From assembly GCA_030848705.1 (NCBI GenBank), contig CM061240.1:122810998-122874997 (forward strand): a stretch of 64,000 bases of DNA, given 5' to 3'. The notes under the pieces were generated by a model. The model saw nothing but the letters and a program-made list of their open reading frames with translations. It was not told where the DNA came from and searched no databases. The position numbers and the translations under genes are program-made. Position 1 is the stretch's first letter. Every line of letters starts with the position of its first letter. The DNA comes from Heracleum sosnowskyi. Taxonomy: Eukaryota > Streptophyta > Magnoliopsida > Apiales > Apiaceae. Positions 21,787 through 32,809 of the stretch are shown one piece after another.

Positions 21787-22552
21787 TGATATGGACAGAA
21801 AAGTAATTATAGAAATATAATTGACTATTCTTTGGAAAGGACAAGTATTTAAGGCCCAAAACCCAGATTATTTATTAATTTCGTAATTAATAAATAGGGA
21901 AAATATACAGCTCATAAAAAGAGTCCAAAATATGGTAAATTCATCAAAGAAGGATCTGGAATCCCAATTAAAGGCAATTAATGAGTCATAGCCTTTATCA
22001 ACAAGGAAAAGACTTATCCTGCAAGAAATACAATGTTTATCCATTATCAATAAGGAGACTTATTCGCTAAGACTCCTAAACATACCATAAATACTAGGCT
22101 CTAGACGCCTATATAAGGACCCTGATCCTACAATCAGAACTACGTTTTGGACACAGCTCCATACGTCCTCTACTACGTTTTGGACACAGCTCCATACGTC
22201 ACGTTTTGGACACAGCTCCATACGTCCTCTACTACGTTTTGGGGCACAGCTCCATACGTCACAACGCCTCGAAGGCGCAACAAGCCACAAAGGCACCCCT
22301 AGAACTACGTTTTAGACTTCATCCTCGAATAAGGACATACAAGTCACTACGTCCTTGATATGCCCCTGTCGCCGTAGCCCCGAGGGCAACACCAAGAACT
22401 ACGTCTTTGGCTTGATTCTCAATAACGATTTGAGATACGTAGGCATCTTGTGAGGACCGATTTAGTCTCGAAACGCAAGTGCAGCCATAAAAGCTCAAAA
22501 GCTCATTAAACCCTCGCATTAAATTCGTAAGCTCAGATTTTATTCCACAACA
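21787..22552 (+). repeat. 5' LTR of the Tat-like element
   Basis: 766 bp. TATA box TATATAAGG at 22110-22118. Downstream (22135-22262) are four copies of a 30-35-bp unit around ACGTTTTGGACACAGCTCCA and TACGTC, then further TACGTC words. ORFs called here are shadows. Confidence 0.93.
22110..22118 (+). promoter_or_regulatory. TATA box of the Tat-like 5' LTR
   Basis: TATATAAGG about 320 bp into the LTR, in the position of a Pol II core promoter; repeated at 29962-29970 in the 3' LTR. Confidence 0.6.
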
Positions 22553-22554
22553 TT

Positions 22555-22572
22555 TGGCGCCGTCTATGGGAA
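22555..22572 (+). other. Primer binding site of the Tat-like element
   Basis: TGGCGCCGTCTATGGGAA two bases after the LTR end. TGGCGCC is the usual start of the PBS in Tat/Athila elements; the matching tRNA was not checked. Confidence 0.75.
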
Positions 22573-22585
22573 GACAACATCAACC

Positions 22586-25104
22586 ATGGCAAACACACGA
22601 AGAACAGCTCGGGATACTCAAACTCCCGATGATCGCCCTATCACCTCTAAGGCTGATCAGCCACCGCCGACTACTGGCACACAAGGGGCGAATATCCCCA
22701 CCAATACTCAAGGACCGGAAATCCCGATTTCGGTTGAAGGGACGAATCCCCTGCAGATGGTCATTCATGGATCTAATCCACAAGAGACCGTTCACCAGCA
22801 ACCAATCACGACCTCCCCGCTGCTCATGAATGCACCAAGGAGCCTTCAACTCCATACTACTGATCTCCCTCAATACGCGAATCAGACTTTGGGGATGCCA
22901 AGCTATGGTATGCCCCCTCGACCCATGGCGGGTGGTAGTGGAACTAATCCAATCTACCATGAGGCATATGTGCCCCCTTATATTCAAGGTCTGGGACCCC
23001 AACAACAACAAACTCGCCAGACCCCTCTCATTCAAGATTACTCTGGCCCATACACCGAGGACGAAGGTTATACAACTGGGGAGGATGTCGTCCCAAGAAG
23101 GAGACGTTCTTCACAGACAAATCGGGAGCAACCCTAAACTACTAGGGAGAAACTTGCAGCCCATGAGGCAGAGACTGCAAGGCTCAAAAAACTCCTTGCT
23201 GAAGAAGAGGCCGCTCAATCTCGGGGCCGAACGACTGAAGGAATCCCGATAATCAACTTGGATCCACCAAGAAGGACCAAGAGGGCTGAAGCCCCAAGGG
23301 GTGATCCTAGTATTCTGTTGCCCCTAGGAGATCCTGATGATCCTACACCACCGTTTACTCAAGACATCATGAAAACGGCTATATCCAGAAAGTTTAAGAT
23401 GCCTTCGATCAAAGCCTATGATGGAACGGGAGATCCCGCAAATCATGTAAGGACCTTCTCCAATGCACTGCTGTTGCTGCCAACCAACGATGCGGTCAAG
23501 TGTAGGGCGTTTCCACAAACCTTGGCAGGCATGGCCCAACGTTGTATAGCCGTCTACCTCCCAACTCTATTGGGTCATTTAAGGAACTAAGCAAGGCTTT
23601 CATCAATCAGTTCATTAGTGGAAGGGTGCATGAGAAAAGTTCTGCATCACTTATGGCAATCCGGCAAGGACAGAATGAGGCCCTAAGGGACTACATCAAT
23701 CGATTCACTCGAGAGGCTTTAAAAGTCCCGGACTTAGAGGACAGAGTGGCTATGATAGCCCTGCAACAAGGAACCACTGATGACCACTTCAAACGGTCGT
23801 TAGCTAAACATCCCCCCGAGAGCATGTTAAAGCTCCAAGATAGGGCCGGAAAGTATATCAAGGCTGAAGAAAGTATGAGAAAATATGAACCCACTACTGG
23901 CGGTAGTGGAAACTCAAAGAAAAGAAAAGAAACTCAGGAGTACGACGTCAAGGAAAAGTTTCCCCGAACATCAAAGAACTCTGATTCTCCCCCCAAGAGA
24001 AGCAATTTTGGGCCAAAATTCACAGATTATGCAAGATTGAATACTCCCAGGAGTCAAATTCTGATGGAGATAGCCAAGGAAGAAGATATCAAATGGCCAA
24101 AGCCAATGAGGGCTGATTTGTCTAAACGGAACCAAAATCAGTTTTGTCGGTTCCACAAAGAAGTCGGTCATGACACCGATGATTGTAGACAATTGAAATA
24201 TGAGTTTGAGTTTCTGATACGAAGAGGAAAACTCAGCAAGTTCACTAAGGATGGAAGCCAAGGGAGTCAAAGAGGAAACTATGAAAGGAAGGATTACGAC
24301 AGAAGGGACAACGACCAAGATCGTAACCCTAAGCCCCGAGGGCCGGTCATCAACATGATATTCGGAGGGCCAACTGCTGCTGGGTCCTCCCGAAACTCAA
24401 GAAAAGCTTATGCTCGAAAGGTAATGACTGTGGTTGGAGAAGCACCGAAGCGTGCCAGAACAGAAGTGTCAATAGGTTTTGATGATTCAGACTTGGAAGG
24501 GGTGAAGTTCCCCCACGATGACCCTCTAGTCATCATACCTGTGATTGGCAATTCTGAAACAAAGAGAGTCCTAGTCGACAATGGAGCTTCAGTGGATATC
24601 TTGTTCCACGATGCTTTTATCAAGATGGGTTACACTGATTCTCAGTTAACACCCTCAAATATGCCTATATACGGATTCAACGGGGTGGAATCAAAAGTGG
24701 AAGGCACTATCCAACTCCCAATGACCATGGGGCAAGGGATGAATACTTCTACTCAGATGTTGAACTTCATAGTTATAAAAGCGACTTCAACCTACAATGC
24801 AATCCTGGGAAGGACTGGTCTTCATGCGTTCAAGGCTGTTGCCTCATCTTATCATCTAAAAATCAAGTTCCCAACGAGGAATGGGATTGGTGAAGAACGA
24901 GGAGACCAAAAGATGGCTAGAAGTTGTTATTTAGCCGCGTTAAGGCCTGATGGAATCGGGGGGCAAGTCCTCCCAATTGAAGACATGGATACTAGTGACA
25001 ATGAGGACCGAAGAGGGAAACCAGCTGAGGATTTAATCCCCATTCCCTTAGTCCCTGGTGAACCGGAGAAGCGGCTGACATGCCAGGGATTGATCCCCAA
25101 TTGA
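22586..25104 (+). pseudogene. Gag and protease of the Tat-like element (stop and frameshift)
   Basis: ATG at 22586 (MANTRRTARDTQ). A proline/glutamine-rich N-terminus runs to TAA at 23135-23137; the same frame continues with a charged stretch, PPRRTKRAEAPRG and the start of the gag domain (KAYDGTGDPANHVRTFSNAL). A one-base loss near 23543 shifts the frame. The gag domain resumes from 23542 with SIGSFKELSKAFINQFISGR, and at about 24145 has the knuckle-like CRFHKEVGHDTDDC. Protease follows with VLVDNGASVDILFHDAF (about 24570-24620) and YNAILGRTGLHAFKAVAS. The end of protease and the start of RT are joined by a deletion near 25065-25085, after EPEKRL. Confidence 0.88.
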
Positions 25105-26852
25105 TAACTAACAAATTAAATGTGGATCCTGAAAGGAAGACGGTGAAACAGAAAAAGAGAAGTTTTGCTCCCGAGAGGCTTGAAGCCATCAAACAAGAAG
25201 TTGAAAAGCTTTTGGAAGCTGGGTTCATTGAGTAAATTCAATTCCCAGAATGGTTGGCTAACCCCGTGATGGTCAAAAAGGCTAACGGAAAATGGAGGAT
25301 GTGCGTCGACTTCACTGATTTGAATGATGCATGTCCTAAGGATTGTTTTCCCTTACCAAGGATTGATGCACTAATAGATGCTACAGCTGGACACGAGATG
25401 CTTAGCTTCATGGATGGCTTCAGTGGATACAATCAAATCAAGATGCATGAGGATGACATCTCCAAGGTATCATTCATCACTGACTTTGGTGTTTTCTGTT
25501 ATTTAGTCATGGCATTTGGACTTAAGAATGCAGGGGCAACCTACCAAAGGTTGGTGAACAAAATTTTTGAACACCTAATTGGAAAAACCATGGAGGTCTA
25601 CGTAGATGACATGTTAGTCAAAAGCCTCGATAAGGTCGATCACATTGAGCACCTCTAAGAGGCATTTGAAGTGCTAAGGCACCACAAGATGATGTTGAAT
25701 CCATCTAAGTGTGCCTTTGGTGTAGGCTCGGGAAAGTTTTTAGGCCTGATGGTTTCCAAGAGAGGAATCGAGGTTAATCCCGACAAAATCAAAGCAATTC
25801 TAGACACGGAACCACCACGGACTGTTAAGGAAGTCCAGAAACTAACTGGAAGAGTGGCAGCATTGGGAAGATTCATCTCTAAGTCAGGAGAGAAGTGCTT
25901 ACCTTTCTTCAAAGCACTTAAGAATGTGAAATTTTTTGAATGGACAGCTGAAAGCCAAGAGGCCTTTGAGGCCTTGAAGAAATACATGGCTGAGCCACCA
26001 CTATTGGCCAAACCAAAACCAGGAGAGGTTCTTTATCCATACTTGGCAGTATCCAACACTGCCCTTGGAGCTGTTTTGGTAAAAGAAGAGTTAAAGGTTC
26101 AGAAACCCATCTACTACGTGAGCAAGATCCTACATGGGGAAGAAATAAACTACTCTACCATAGAGAAGTTTGCCTTAGCCTTGATTATGGCCTCAAGAAA
26201 ACTACGTCCATACTTCCAGGCACACAAGATAGAGGTCTTGACTAATCAGCCTCTAAGAAACATCTTGCATAGCCCTCAAGTAAGTGGAAGATTGATTAAA
26301 TGGGCCATTGAACTAGGGGAATTTGACATCAAATACAAGCCTCGAACGACCATAAAAGCACAAGCACTTGATGACTTCATGGTTGAATGCACCATTGACA
26401 ACCAAGAAGTCGGGGGGCAGGAAGTGACAGTGGAAGACAAGGAAGTTGAAGAAATAGTCTCCAAAGAATGTTGGGTGCTCTATTTTGATGGAGCATCAAA
26501 AACAAAATCAAGTGGAGCCGGTTTAGTGCTACAAAGTCCTGATGCATTCCTCATAGAGTACGCACTAAAACTGGACTTTCCAACGACAAACAACGAAGCT
26601 GAATATGAAGCTCTGATAGCTGGCTTAGGGCTGGCTGGAGCCTTGAGAGTCAAAACTCTGAAAGTATTTGGAGACTCGAGGCTAGTGGTTTCCCAAGTAA
26701 ATGGGGAGTTTGAAGCCAGAGATGTAATCATGGCCAAGTACTTAAAGCTCGTCAAAGCAATCATGACTCAATTTGACGAATGCTATGTAGAGCACATTCC
26801 AAGGGAAGAAAACATGAAGGTTGATGCCTTGTCTAAGTTTGCTTCTTCATAA
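25080..26852 (+). pseudogene. Reverse transcriptase, RNase H and second RNase H of the Tat-like element
   Basis: RT begins in the frame of 25080, with a TAA at about 25233, then WLANPVMVKKANGKWRMCVD, FTDLNDACPKDCFPLP and YVDDMLVKS; a TAA at 25656 splits the thumb. From 25671 come LNPSKCAFGV, the tether and the first RNase H (TALGAVLVKEE, YSTIEKFALALI). From about 26470 a second RNase H has LYFDGASKTKSSGAG, NNEAEYEALIAGL, VFGDSRLVVSQV and DALSKFAS, with the D-E-D catalytic pattern kept. TAA at 26850 ends it. RT copies element RNA into DNA and RNase H removes the RNA strand. Confidence 0.9.
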
Positions 26853-28178
26853 ATTGAAAACTATGCAGGGAGTGTATACTTCCAAGTCTTGAAGACCCCA
26901 AGCATCAACGGAAAGTTGGTAGCACCCATTGATGTTGCTAGTTGTTGGATGGATCCCATCAAGGCCCATCTAGAAACTGGGTGGCTACCCAACGACACTT
27001 CAGAAGCAAGAAAGCTATATGTGAGAGCACTAAGGTATGCCTTGATTGAGGGAATTCTATACAAGAAGTCTTTCATCATTCCTTATCTGAAATGCTTGAG
27101 ACCTCAAGAGGCAGAATTGGCCCTAAAGGAAGTACATGAAGGAATTTGTGGGCAACAATTGGGGGGCAGAGCCCTTGCCCATAAAGTTAGTCGTCTAGGT
27201 TTCTACTGGCCGAGCATACTTGCTGATGCTAAAAGCTACGTGAAGAAATGTGAAAGGTGCCAGAAGCATGCACCAGTGGTTAGGCAACCACCAGAGATGT
27301 TGACATCCATAAACTCACCAATTCCATTTGCCATGTGGGGAATGGATATACTTGGACCTTTCCCAATGGCAAGTGCACAACGAAAGTTCTTGATAGTAGC
27401 AATCGACTACTTCACCAAGTGGATTGAGGCTAAGCCATTAGCCAAGATAACCACCAAGAAAGTGATGCATTTCTTCTGGGAAAATGTGATATGCAGATAC
27501 GGGATTCCACGTATCTTGGTCACAGACAATGGAACTCAGTTTAACAACGATGAGTTTAAGAAATATTGTGATGAGAACGATATCAAATTGCGCTTCACTT
27601 CTGTCGCCCATCCTCAAGCCAATGGGCAAGCTGAGGTTGCAAATCGAATTATCCTATATGGACTGAAGAAAAGAGTTGAATGCTCTAGAAACACTTGGGT
27701 AGACGAATTGCTCCCCATACTATGGGCATATCGTACTACCTGCAAAGTCACCACTGGAGCTACCCCCTTTCTGTTGGCATATGGGGCATAGGCAGTGGTT
27801 CCAGTGGAGATTACTCACACGTCTCCAAGAATTGAGGCCTATGAGCCAGAAACAAATGAAGAAGGCTTGAGGCTAGCCTTAGATCTAATTGACGAAGTTA
27901 GAGATGAAGCAAATGCCAAGATAGTTCAGCATCAGAAACGAGCATCTTTCTATTACAACCTAAGGGTTAAAGAGAGATTCTTTCGACAAGGAGATTTAGT
28001 CCTCCGAAAGATTGAGGCATCCGGAGTTGGACAAAAAGGCAAGTTGGCCCCAAATTGGGAAGGACCATATCGCGTCAAGAACGTATTTGGTCGAGGCTCG
28101 TACAAGCTAGAAACCCTCGAAGGGCATGAGGTGCCAAGATCTTGGCATGCCTCAAATTTGAAAGTCTATTATGTTTAA
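26853..28178 (+). pseudogene. Integrase of the Tat-like element (stop near the C-terminal domain)
   Basis: The frame continues from the RNase H after TAA 26850-26852. Zinc-binding HHCC part: EVHEGICGQQLGG...CERCQKHA (about 27130-27270). Catalytic core: MDILGPFP, VTDNGTQFNNDEF and HPQANGQAEVANR, keeping the D-D-E residues. TAG at 27789 follows LLAYGA. The C-terminal DNA-binding part runs to 28178, with FRQGDLVLRK, PNWEGPYRVKNV and SWHASNLKVYYV. The domain is complete apart from the stops. Confidence 0.9.
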
Positions 28179-29638
28179 AGTGTGTCCTGATTGGACTCAC
28201 TACTAGGACAAATAGAAATAAGGTTCGATGAAATCATGAGCTTCCTAGAAAGCAAATGAAGGGTTGAAACCCTAGAAACCTAAGACATTCAGTCCAAACC
28301 CCATCATTCGATATGCTCAATGAAAGGCTTGAAGCGAAAACAAGACAGTATATATAAGACATAAAAGGCTTATGCAAATGTCAAGTTAGCCTCGAATAAG
28401 GCAAAATCGTCTTAAATGTGTAGGTCGCTCCACACTTTACACCAAGACGATACTCGTGAAACACTAGTGTATATTAAAATCCCCAAAAAAGGGTAGTAAG
28501 TCCCAGGTAAGGGATAAAAAGACCCCAAGTCTCGAAAAAGACCGGTATAACTTCTATGAAATCCTAGTGCATTATCATAGACGTTGGGAAGCACGATCAG
28601 CCATTTTAAACCCAGAATCGAACTTCAAAGAAAGCCCAGAATCTTCAAAGAATTCTTCAAAACTTCAAGTAAGAAACCCAGAAAACGATGAGATTCAACA
28701 GAAAATCTCGCCAGGAATCGCCTAGTGATTGGAAACCCAACCGGTTAAGGAAGGGCAACCGTCTATAGCCAGTTAAGGCCCACAAATCCATTTATGGATT
28801 ATAGAGATTAAAACCCAAATAATTTGGGTCTCAGGCAAATTCGAAGCCCAAACAATAAAGGCCCAATAAGGCCCAAGGCTGGAATAATTTAAGTCCAATT
28901 AAAAATTGGGCTAGTTAAGGCCCAAGAAAAGAATGAAATTTGAAATATAGCCAAGGCAAAATCAAAGATTTAAGGTCGAAAAGACATTAAATCGAAATCG
29001 TACGACCGAGGTCGAAAACATATGGGAAAACGAGGCCAATTCTGACGACCTCGCTCCCAAATAAAGTCGAAAAATAATGAAAACGAGGTCGAAAAAACCT
29101 CAGAACGACATCGAAGGCTCGAAGTCGAAAATATACGAGGAATTGAGGTCGTTTCCATCGACTTCGCACCAAAAATCCAATCAAAAAATTGAAAATTTGA
29201 GGTCGAAAAGACCCTAGATCGAAGTCGATTGATTGAGATCGAAAATACACTATAATTCGAGCTCGAACCCCTCGACCTCACACCCAAGTGAGGTCGAAAA
29301 CAGAAGGATTCGAGGTCGAAAAAATGAGGTCGAAGCCATCGACCTGGGATCGATCGAGGTCAAAAATCCTGGTCGAAGAAAGGAAGGGCCGAGGTCGAAT
29401 GACCGAGGTCGGAAATGACCTATAAAATGAGGTCGAAGCCATCGACCTGGGACCAATCCAGGTCGAATTCCTAGTCGAAAAAGACTTGAATTCCTAGTCG
29501 AAAATGACTTGAATTTCTGGTAAAAAATGACCTAATTTGAGGTCGAAAATACCCTCAAAAATAGAAAATTTTGGGGGAAAACACGATATAACTTCTACGA
29601 AAACCCCGAGGAGATTTTCCCAGAAGTTGGGGGGCAAA
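28179..29638 (+). other. Non-coding 3' region of the Tat-like element with polypurine tract
   Basis: 1.46 kb without a coherent ORF. 28975-29560 is packed with GAGGTCGAA-type words in both orientations. The region ends with the polypurine tract AGTTGGGGGGCAAA (29625-29638) directly before the 3' LTR. Reverse-strand ORFs through the array are low-complexity (FRPR-type repeats) and not credible genes. Confidence 0.75.
28975..29560. repeat. GAGGTCGAA word array
   Basis: More than twenty variants of GAGGTCGAAAA, with inverted CGACCTC forms and spacing of roughly 15-40 bp. There is no fixed period, so it is a degenerate word array and not a clean minisatellite. Confidence 0.8.
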
Positions 29639-30404
29639 TGATATGGACAGAAAAGTAATTATAGAAATATAATTGACTATTCTTTGGAAAGGACAAGTAT
29701 TTAAGGCCCAAAACCCAGATTATTTATTAATTTCGTAATTAATAAATAGGGAAAATATACAGCTCATAAAAAGAGTCCAAAATATGGTAAATTCATCAAA
29801 GAAGGATCCGGAATCCCAATTAAAGGTAATTAATGAGTCATAGCCTTTATCAACAAGGAAAAGACTTATCCTGCAAGAAATACAATGTTTATCCATTATC
29901 AATAAGGAGACTTATTCGCTAAGACTCCTAAACATACCATAAATACTAGGCTCTAGACGCCTATATAAGGACCCTGATCCTACAATCAGAACTACGTTTT
30001 GGACATAGCTCCATACGTCCTCTACTATGTTTTGGACACAGCTCCATACGTCACGTTTTGGACACAGCTCCATACGTCGTCTACTACGTTTTGGGGCACA
30101 GCTCCATACGTCACAACGCCTCGAAGGCGCAACAAGCCACAAAGGCACCCCTAGAACTACGTTTTAGACTTCATCCTCGAATAAGGACATACAAGTCACT
30201 ACGTCCTTGATATGCCCCTGTCGCCGTAGCCCCGAGGGCAACACCAAGAACTACGTCTTTGGCTTGATTCTCAATAACGATTTGAGATACGTAGGCATCT
30301 TGTGAGGACCGATTTAGTCTCGAAACGCAAGTGCAGCCATAAAAGCTCAAAAGCTCATTAAACCCTCGCATTAAATTCGTAAGCTCAGATTTTATTCCAC
30401 AACA
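29639..30404 (+). repeat. 3' LTR of the Tat-like element
   Basis: 766 bp, about five differences from 21787-22552, followed by TSD GTTAG (30405-30409). Confidence 0.93.
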
Positions 30405-30409
30405 GTTAG

Positions 30410-30568
30410 GAAAATAGAAAAGATATTCTATATAATAATTTTAATATTTTATCTAACGGTTCTCATCAATTTGATCAGAAATATCTAACGGTTATAAATA
30501 GAGTGACCAGACTACAAAAATTTTCGGGACCAGACTACAAAACTTTCAACGTTTCATCTTTAATATAA
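30410..30568. repeat. AT-rich Helitron-associated repeat array, right part
   Basis: Continues the array left of the Tat element (TTAGGAAAATAGAAAAG..ATCTAACGGTTCTCATC..GACCAGACTACAAAA). It ends with TTTCATCTTTAATATAA at the tip of the next Helitron. Confidence 0.65.
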
Positions 30569-31445
30569 CTAGGTTACTAAGTCGCGCTTCGCGACGACAT
30601 TACAATATATTTGTTAAGAAAAAGAATTTTAGAATAAAAAATGTAAATTAAATAAATATTATATAAACTATCAAATAAAATATATTTTGTAAAATTTGCA
30701 TTTGGGTAAGTAATATTATAAATTATTTACAAGTTCCTTTTGTTTATATAGTTTGATTTTTTTTTTTGGACCGATACCATTGCCACATATATATAAAAGA
30801 AAATTTATATCGATAAGATTCATATATGTGTAATTTATAATAAATTATATATGTGTGTAATTTATATATGTGTAATTTCTAATAAAACATTCTACAACTG
30901 TATATTATAAAAACATTAGTAAAGATAATTAATCTTAAATTTTTTAATCTCAGCGGATGTGACAAATACTATATAGGGTCCACCATCCTCCTTCTATAAA
31001 TTTGTATCAATCATCTCAGCCAACTTTTCCCACAAAGTTATGGTACTGGTGATGGAGCTGTTCAAGAAAAAATCAGATAAATATCATTAAGCATTGTAGT
31101 AATATAAAATTAGAAGAACAATAAAAGTTAATTAACAATGATATCAAAATTAATATTAATTCAAAACTTACTAATTTGTCACCATTTTGAAATCTCTTTT
31201 TTCCATCAGCCTTTAACAACCTCAATGCCACCCGTGTAGGTCAAGCAACCCACAATATCTAAATCAATATAGAAAAGATTATATTACAACATGTAGTTTG
31301 AAGTTTAACATGCATATATATTACTATTACTTATATATTAATCTAATATATTACTGCATCAAAATACCTGAAAGTATGTCAGTGTTATTAATACGTGCAA
31401 CAATTATATCCGGACATATGAACTGAAAGAAAGTTTTATCAAGAT
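30569..31445 (-). mobile_element. Helitron 3' end and adjoining sequence, 5' end not resolved
   Basis: On the minus strand the element ends with a hairpin (GTCGCG / CGCGAC, 30581-30595) followed 8 bp later by CTAG at 30569-30572, the classic Helitron 3' terminus. The element extends to higher coordinates; a possible 5' tip TATACTATTATTC lies near 33534-33546 but lacks a clear TC start. RPA-like exons at 30994-31422 lie on the same strand, as in autonomous plant Helitrons. Confidence 0.6.
30994..31422 (-). pseudogene. RPA1-like OB-fold exons associated with a Helitron
   Basis: Three minus-strand exons with proper splice borders: 31422-31368 (FICPDIIVARINNTDILS, then CAG/GTATTT), 31258-31172 (DIVGCLTYTGGIEVVK, frameshift, KRFQNGDKL, then TTA/GTAAGT), and 31057-30994 (acceptor AACAG, SITSTITLWEKLAEMID, TAG). 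The ITLWEKLAE motif and DIVGCL strand are typical of the RPA70/DUF223 single-stranded-DNA-binding family carried by plant Helitrons. One extra base near 31205 breaks the frame of the second exon, so it is a remnant. It could also be a host RPA fragment captured by the element. Confidence 0.55.
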
Positions 31446-31576
31446 TGAAAATAATAAAAGAAAATTCTAAATAACATACGAGTAATTATTAATATTAAAA
31501 ATTCAAAAATTTGAGAAAATTAGAAAAATACAACGAAGCGATCTGAGAGCCGCCACCTCAACGCCCCCGTCTTCTC

Positions 31577-31578
<2 letters not shown>

Positions 31579-31610
<32 letters not shown>
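31579..31610. repeat. (TA)n microsatellite
   Basis: About 16 TA units directly left of a MITE; another TA tract flanks its other side (32004-32018). Confidence 0.95.
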
Positions 31611-31612
<2 letters not shown>

Positions 31613-32002
31613 TTAGGTTCAAATTAGAACCTTATTTTAAGTTAGAACTTAGAACTAATATATATCATAGATTTTGTGTAATCAACGACTAAGATTTACG
31701 CGTTCTGCTACAATACACAATATCTTTAGTTTTGCTGCAGCACACAATTTTGTAGAGTATGATGTACTTCTGCAGCACACACTAATTGTTTTTTCTAAAA
31801 TACATAATTTTTTAAAAAAATAAATCAATTTTCACGTAACCCAATATGTACTTCATCATTATAATATGTTTTAAAGAAATAGTTATGCCAAAAAATAATT
31901 GATAATAATTAAAATACTATAAAAAGTACAACGTGTTGCATCATAATATATTAAATAGTTCTAAGATTCTAATACTAAAGCCGTTCTATGTGGAACCTAA
32001 CC
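31611..32002. mobile_element. MITE with GGTTAGGTTC inverted repeats, inside a TA tract
   Basis: Left end GGTTAGGTTCAAATTAGAACC and right end (reverse) GGTTAGGTTCCACATAGAACGG are inverted repeats of about 20 bp. The element is flanked by TA repeats on both sides, like Micron-type MITEs that use microsatellites as targets. No ORF. Confidence 0.65.
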
Positions 32003-32442
32003 CTATATATATATATAGGTAAATGTTCAGTGTAGCTCACTTAAATTGTAGACCTCTCAGTACAGTGTATTTTTCACTTATATAGCAACTTTTGAATTTA
32101 GTGTACTGCAAATTCAAATACGATTATAATATTTATTTAAAAGATAGATTGTAGATTTTCTGGTGATATAATGCATAAAATTTATAAAAACAAAAATTTA
32201 TTAGTGTAGTATATATTGCAATATAATGTATGTAGTAAACCACTCTTAGACTATAAACTAGAAACTAAATAAAAAAATTCTTAAATTGCGTCGAAATATA
32301 GCACATATGGTATGCAAATTGATCGTTGGGAGATATAAAAATACAGTGAAGTTAGATTTCAAAAAAAGCTAACCGATTAACGGGAAAAATCAAATTAGAA
32401 ACGAAGAAAACTAGGTGGGGTTGTGTATGGGGATGTATTTTA

Positions 32443-32806
32443 GAGCAAGTCCAACAACTCTTTAGTTTGTTCTCTACAAATATAATAAAATAAAAATTCC
32501 TAGTGATTTAAGAATTTTATTTGTATATCAACTCCAATAAGTATCCCTATATTCATTCCTTACTATTATTATAATGATAAATTTTAGTGTAAGAGAGGAA
32601 AGAGAAGTACAAAAAAGAAGGAAAATGAATTTTTAATTAATAAAAGTGAAGTTAGGGACGACTAGAGATCCTCACAAATAATAGGGAATGGCTAATAATT
32701 CCTAGTGTTTTAGGGAATCACTAGGACATTGTTGGAGCATTATTTTATGCCAAATTCCCTAAATTTCAATTTAGGAACTCAAATACGAAAACTGTTGGAC
32801 TTGCCC
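32443..32806. mobile_element. Tourist/Harbinger-like MITE
   Basis: 364 bp; ends GAGCAAGTCCAACA and (reverse) GGGCAAGTCCAACA, with TTA duplicated at 32440-32442 and 32807-32809. This fits PIF/Harbinger MITEs. Confidence 0.75.
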
Positions 32807-32809
32807 TTA

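Larger units (their letters stand above)
21787..30404 (+). mobile_element. Complete Tat-lineage Ty3/gypsy element (Retand-like)
   Basis: 8,618 bp with two 766-bp LTRs (TGATATGGAC...CCACAACA) and 5-bp TSD GTTAG at 21782-21786 and 30405-30409. By eye the LTRs differ at about 5 sites (0.65%). Order: PBS, gag, protease, RT, RNase H, second RNase H of the archaeal type, integrase, long non-coding 3' part, polypurine tract. The second RNase H between the RT's own RNase H and integrase is the hallmark of Tat elements. The coding region has at least five in-frame stops, one frameshift and one deletion. Confidence 0.92.

Noticed and set aside
22060..22296. ORF with CXXN repeats in the Tat-like LTR (also 29912-30148)
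   Set aside because: It is a translation of the short LTR repeats; both LTRs show it only because they are copies.
28970..29456. Reverse ORFs with FRPR-like repeats
   Set aside because: Low-complexity translation of the GAGGTCGAA array.
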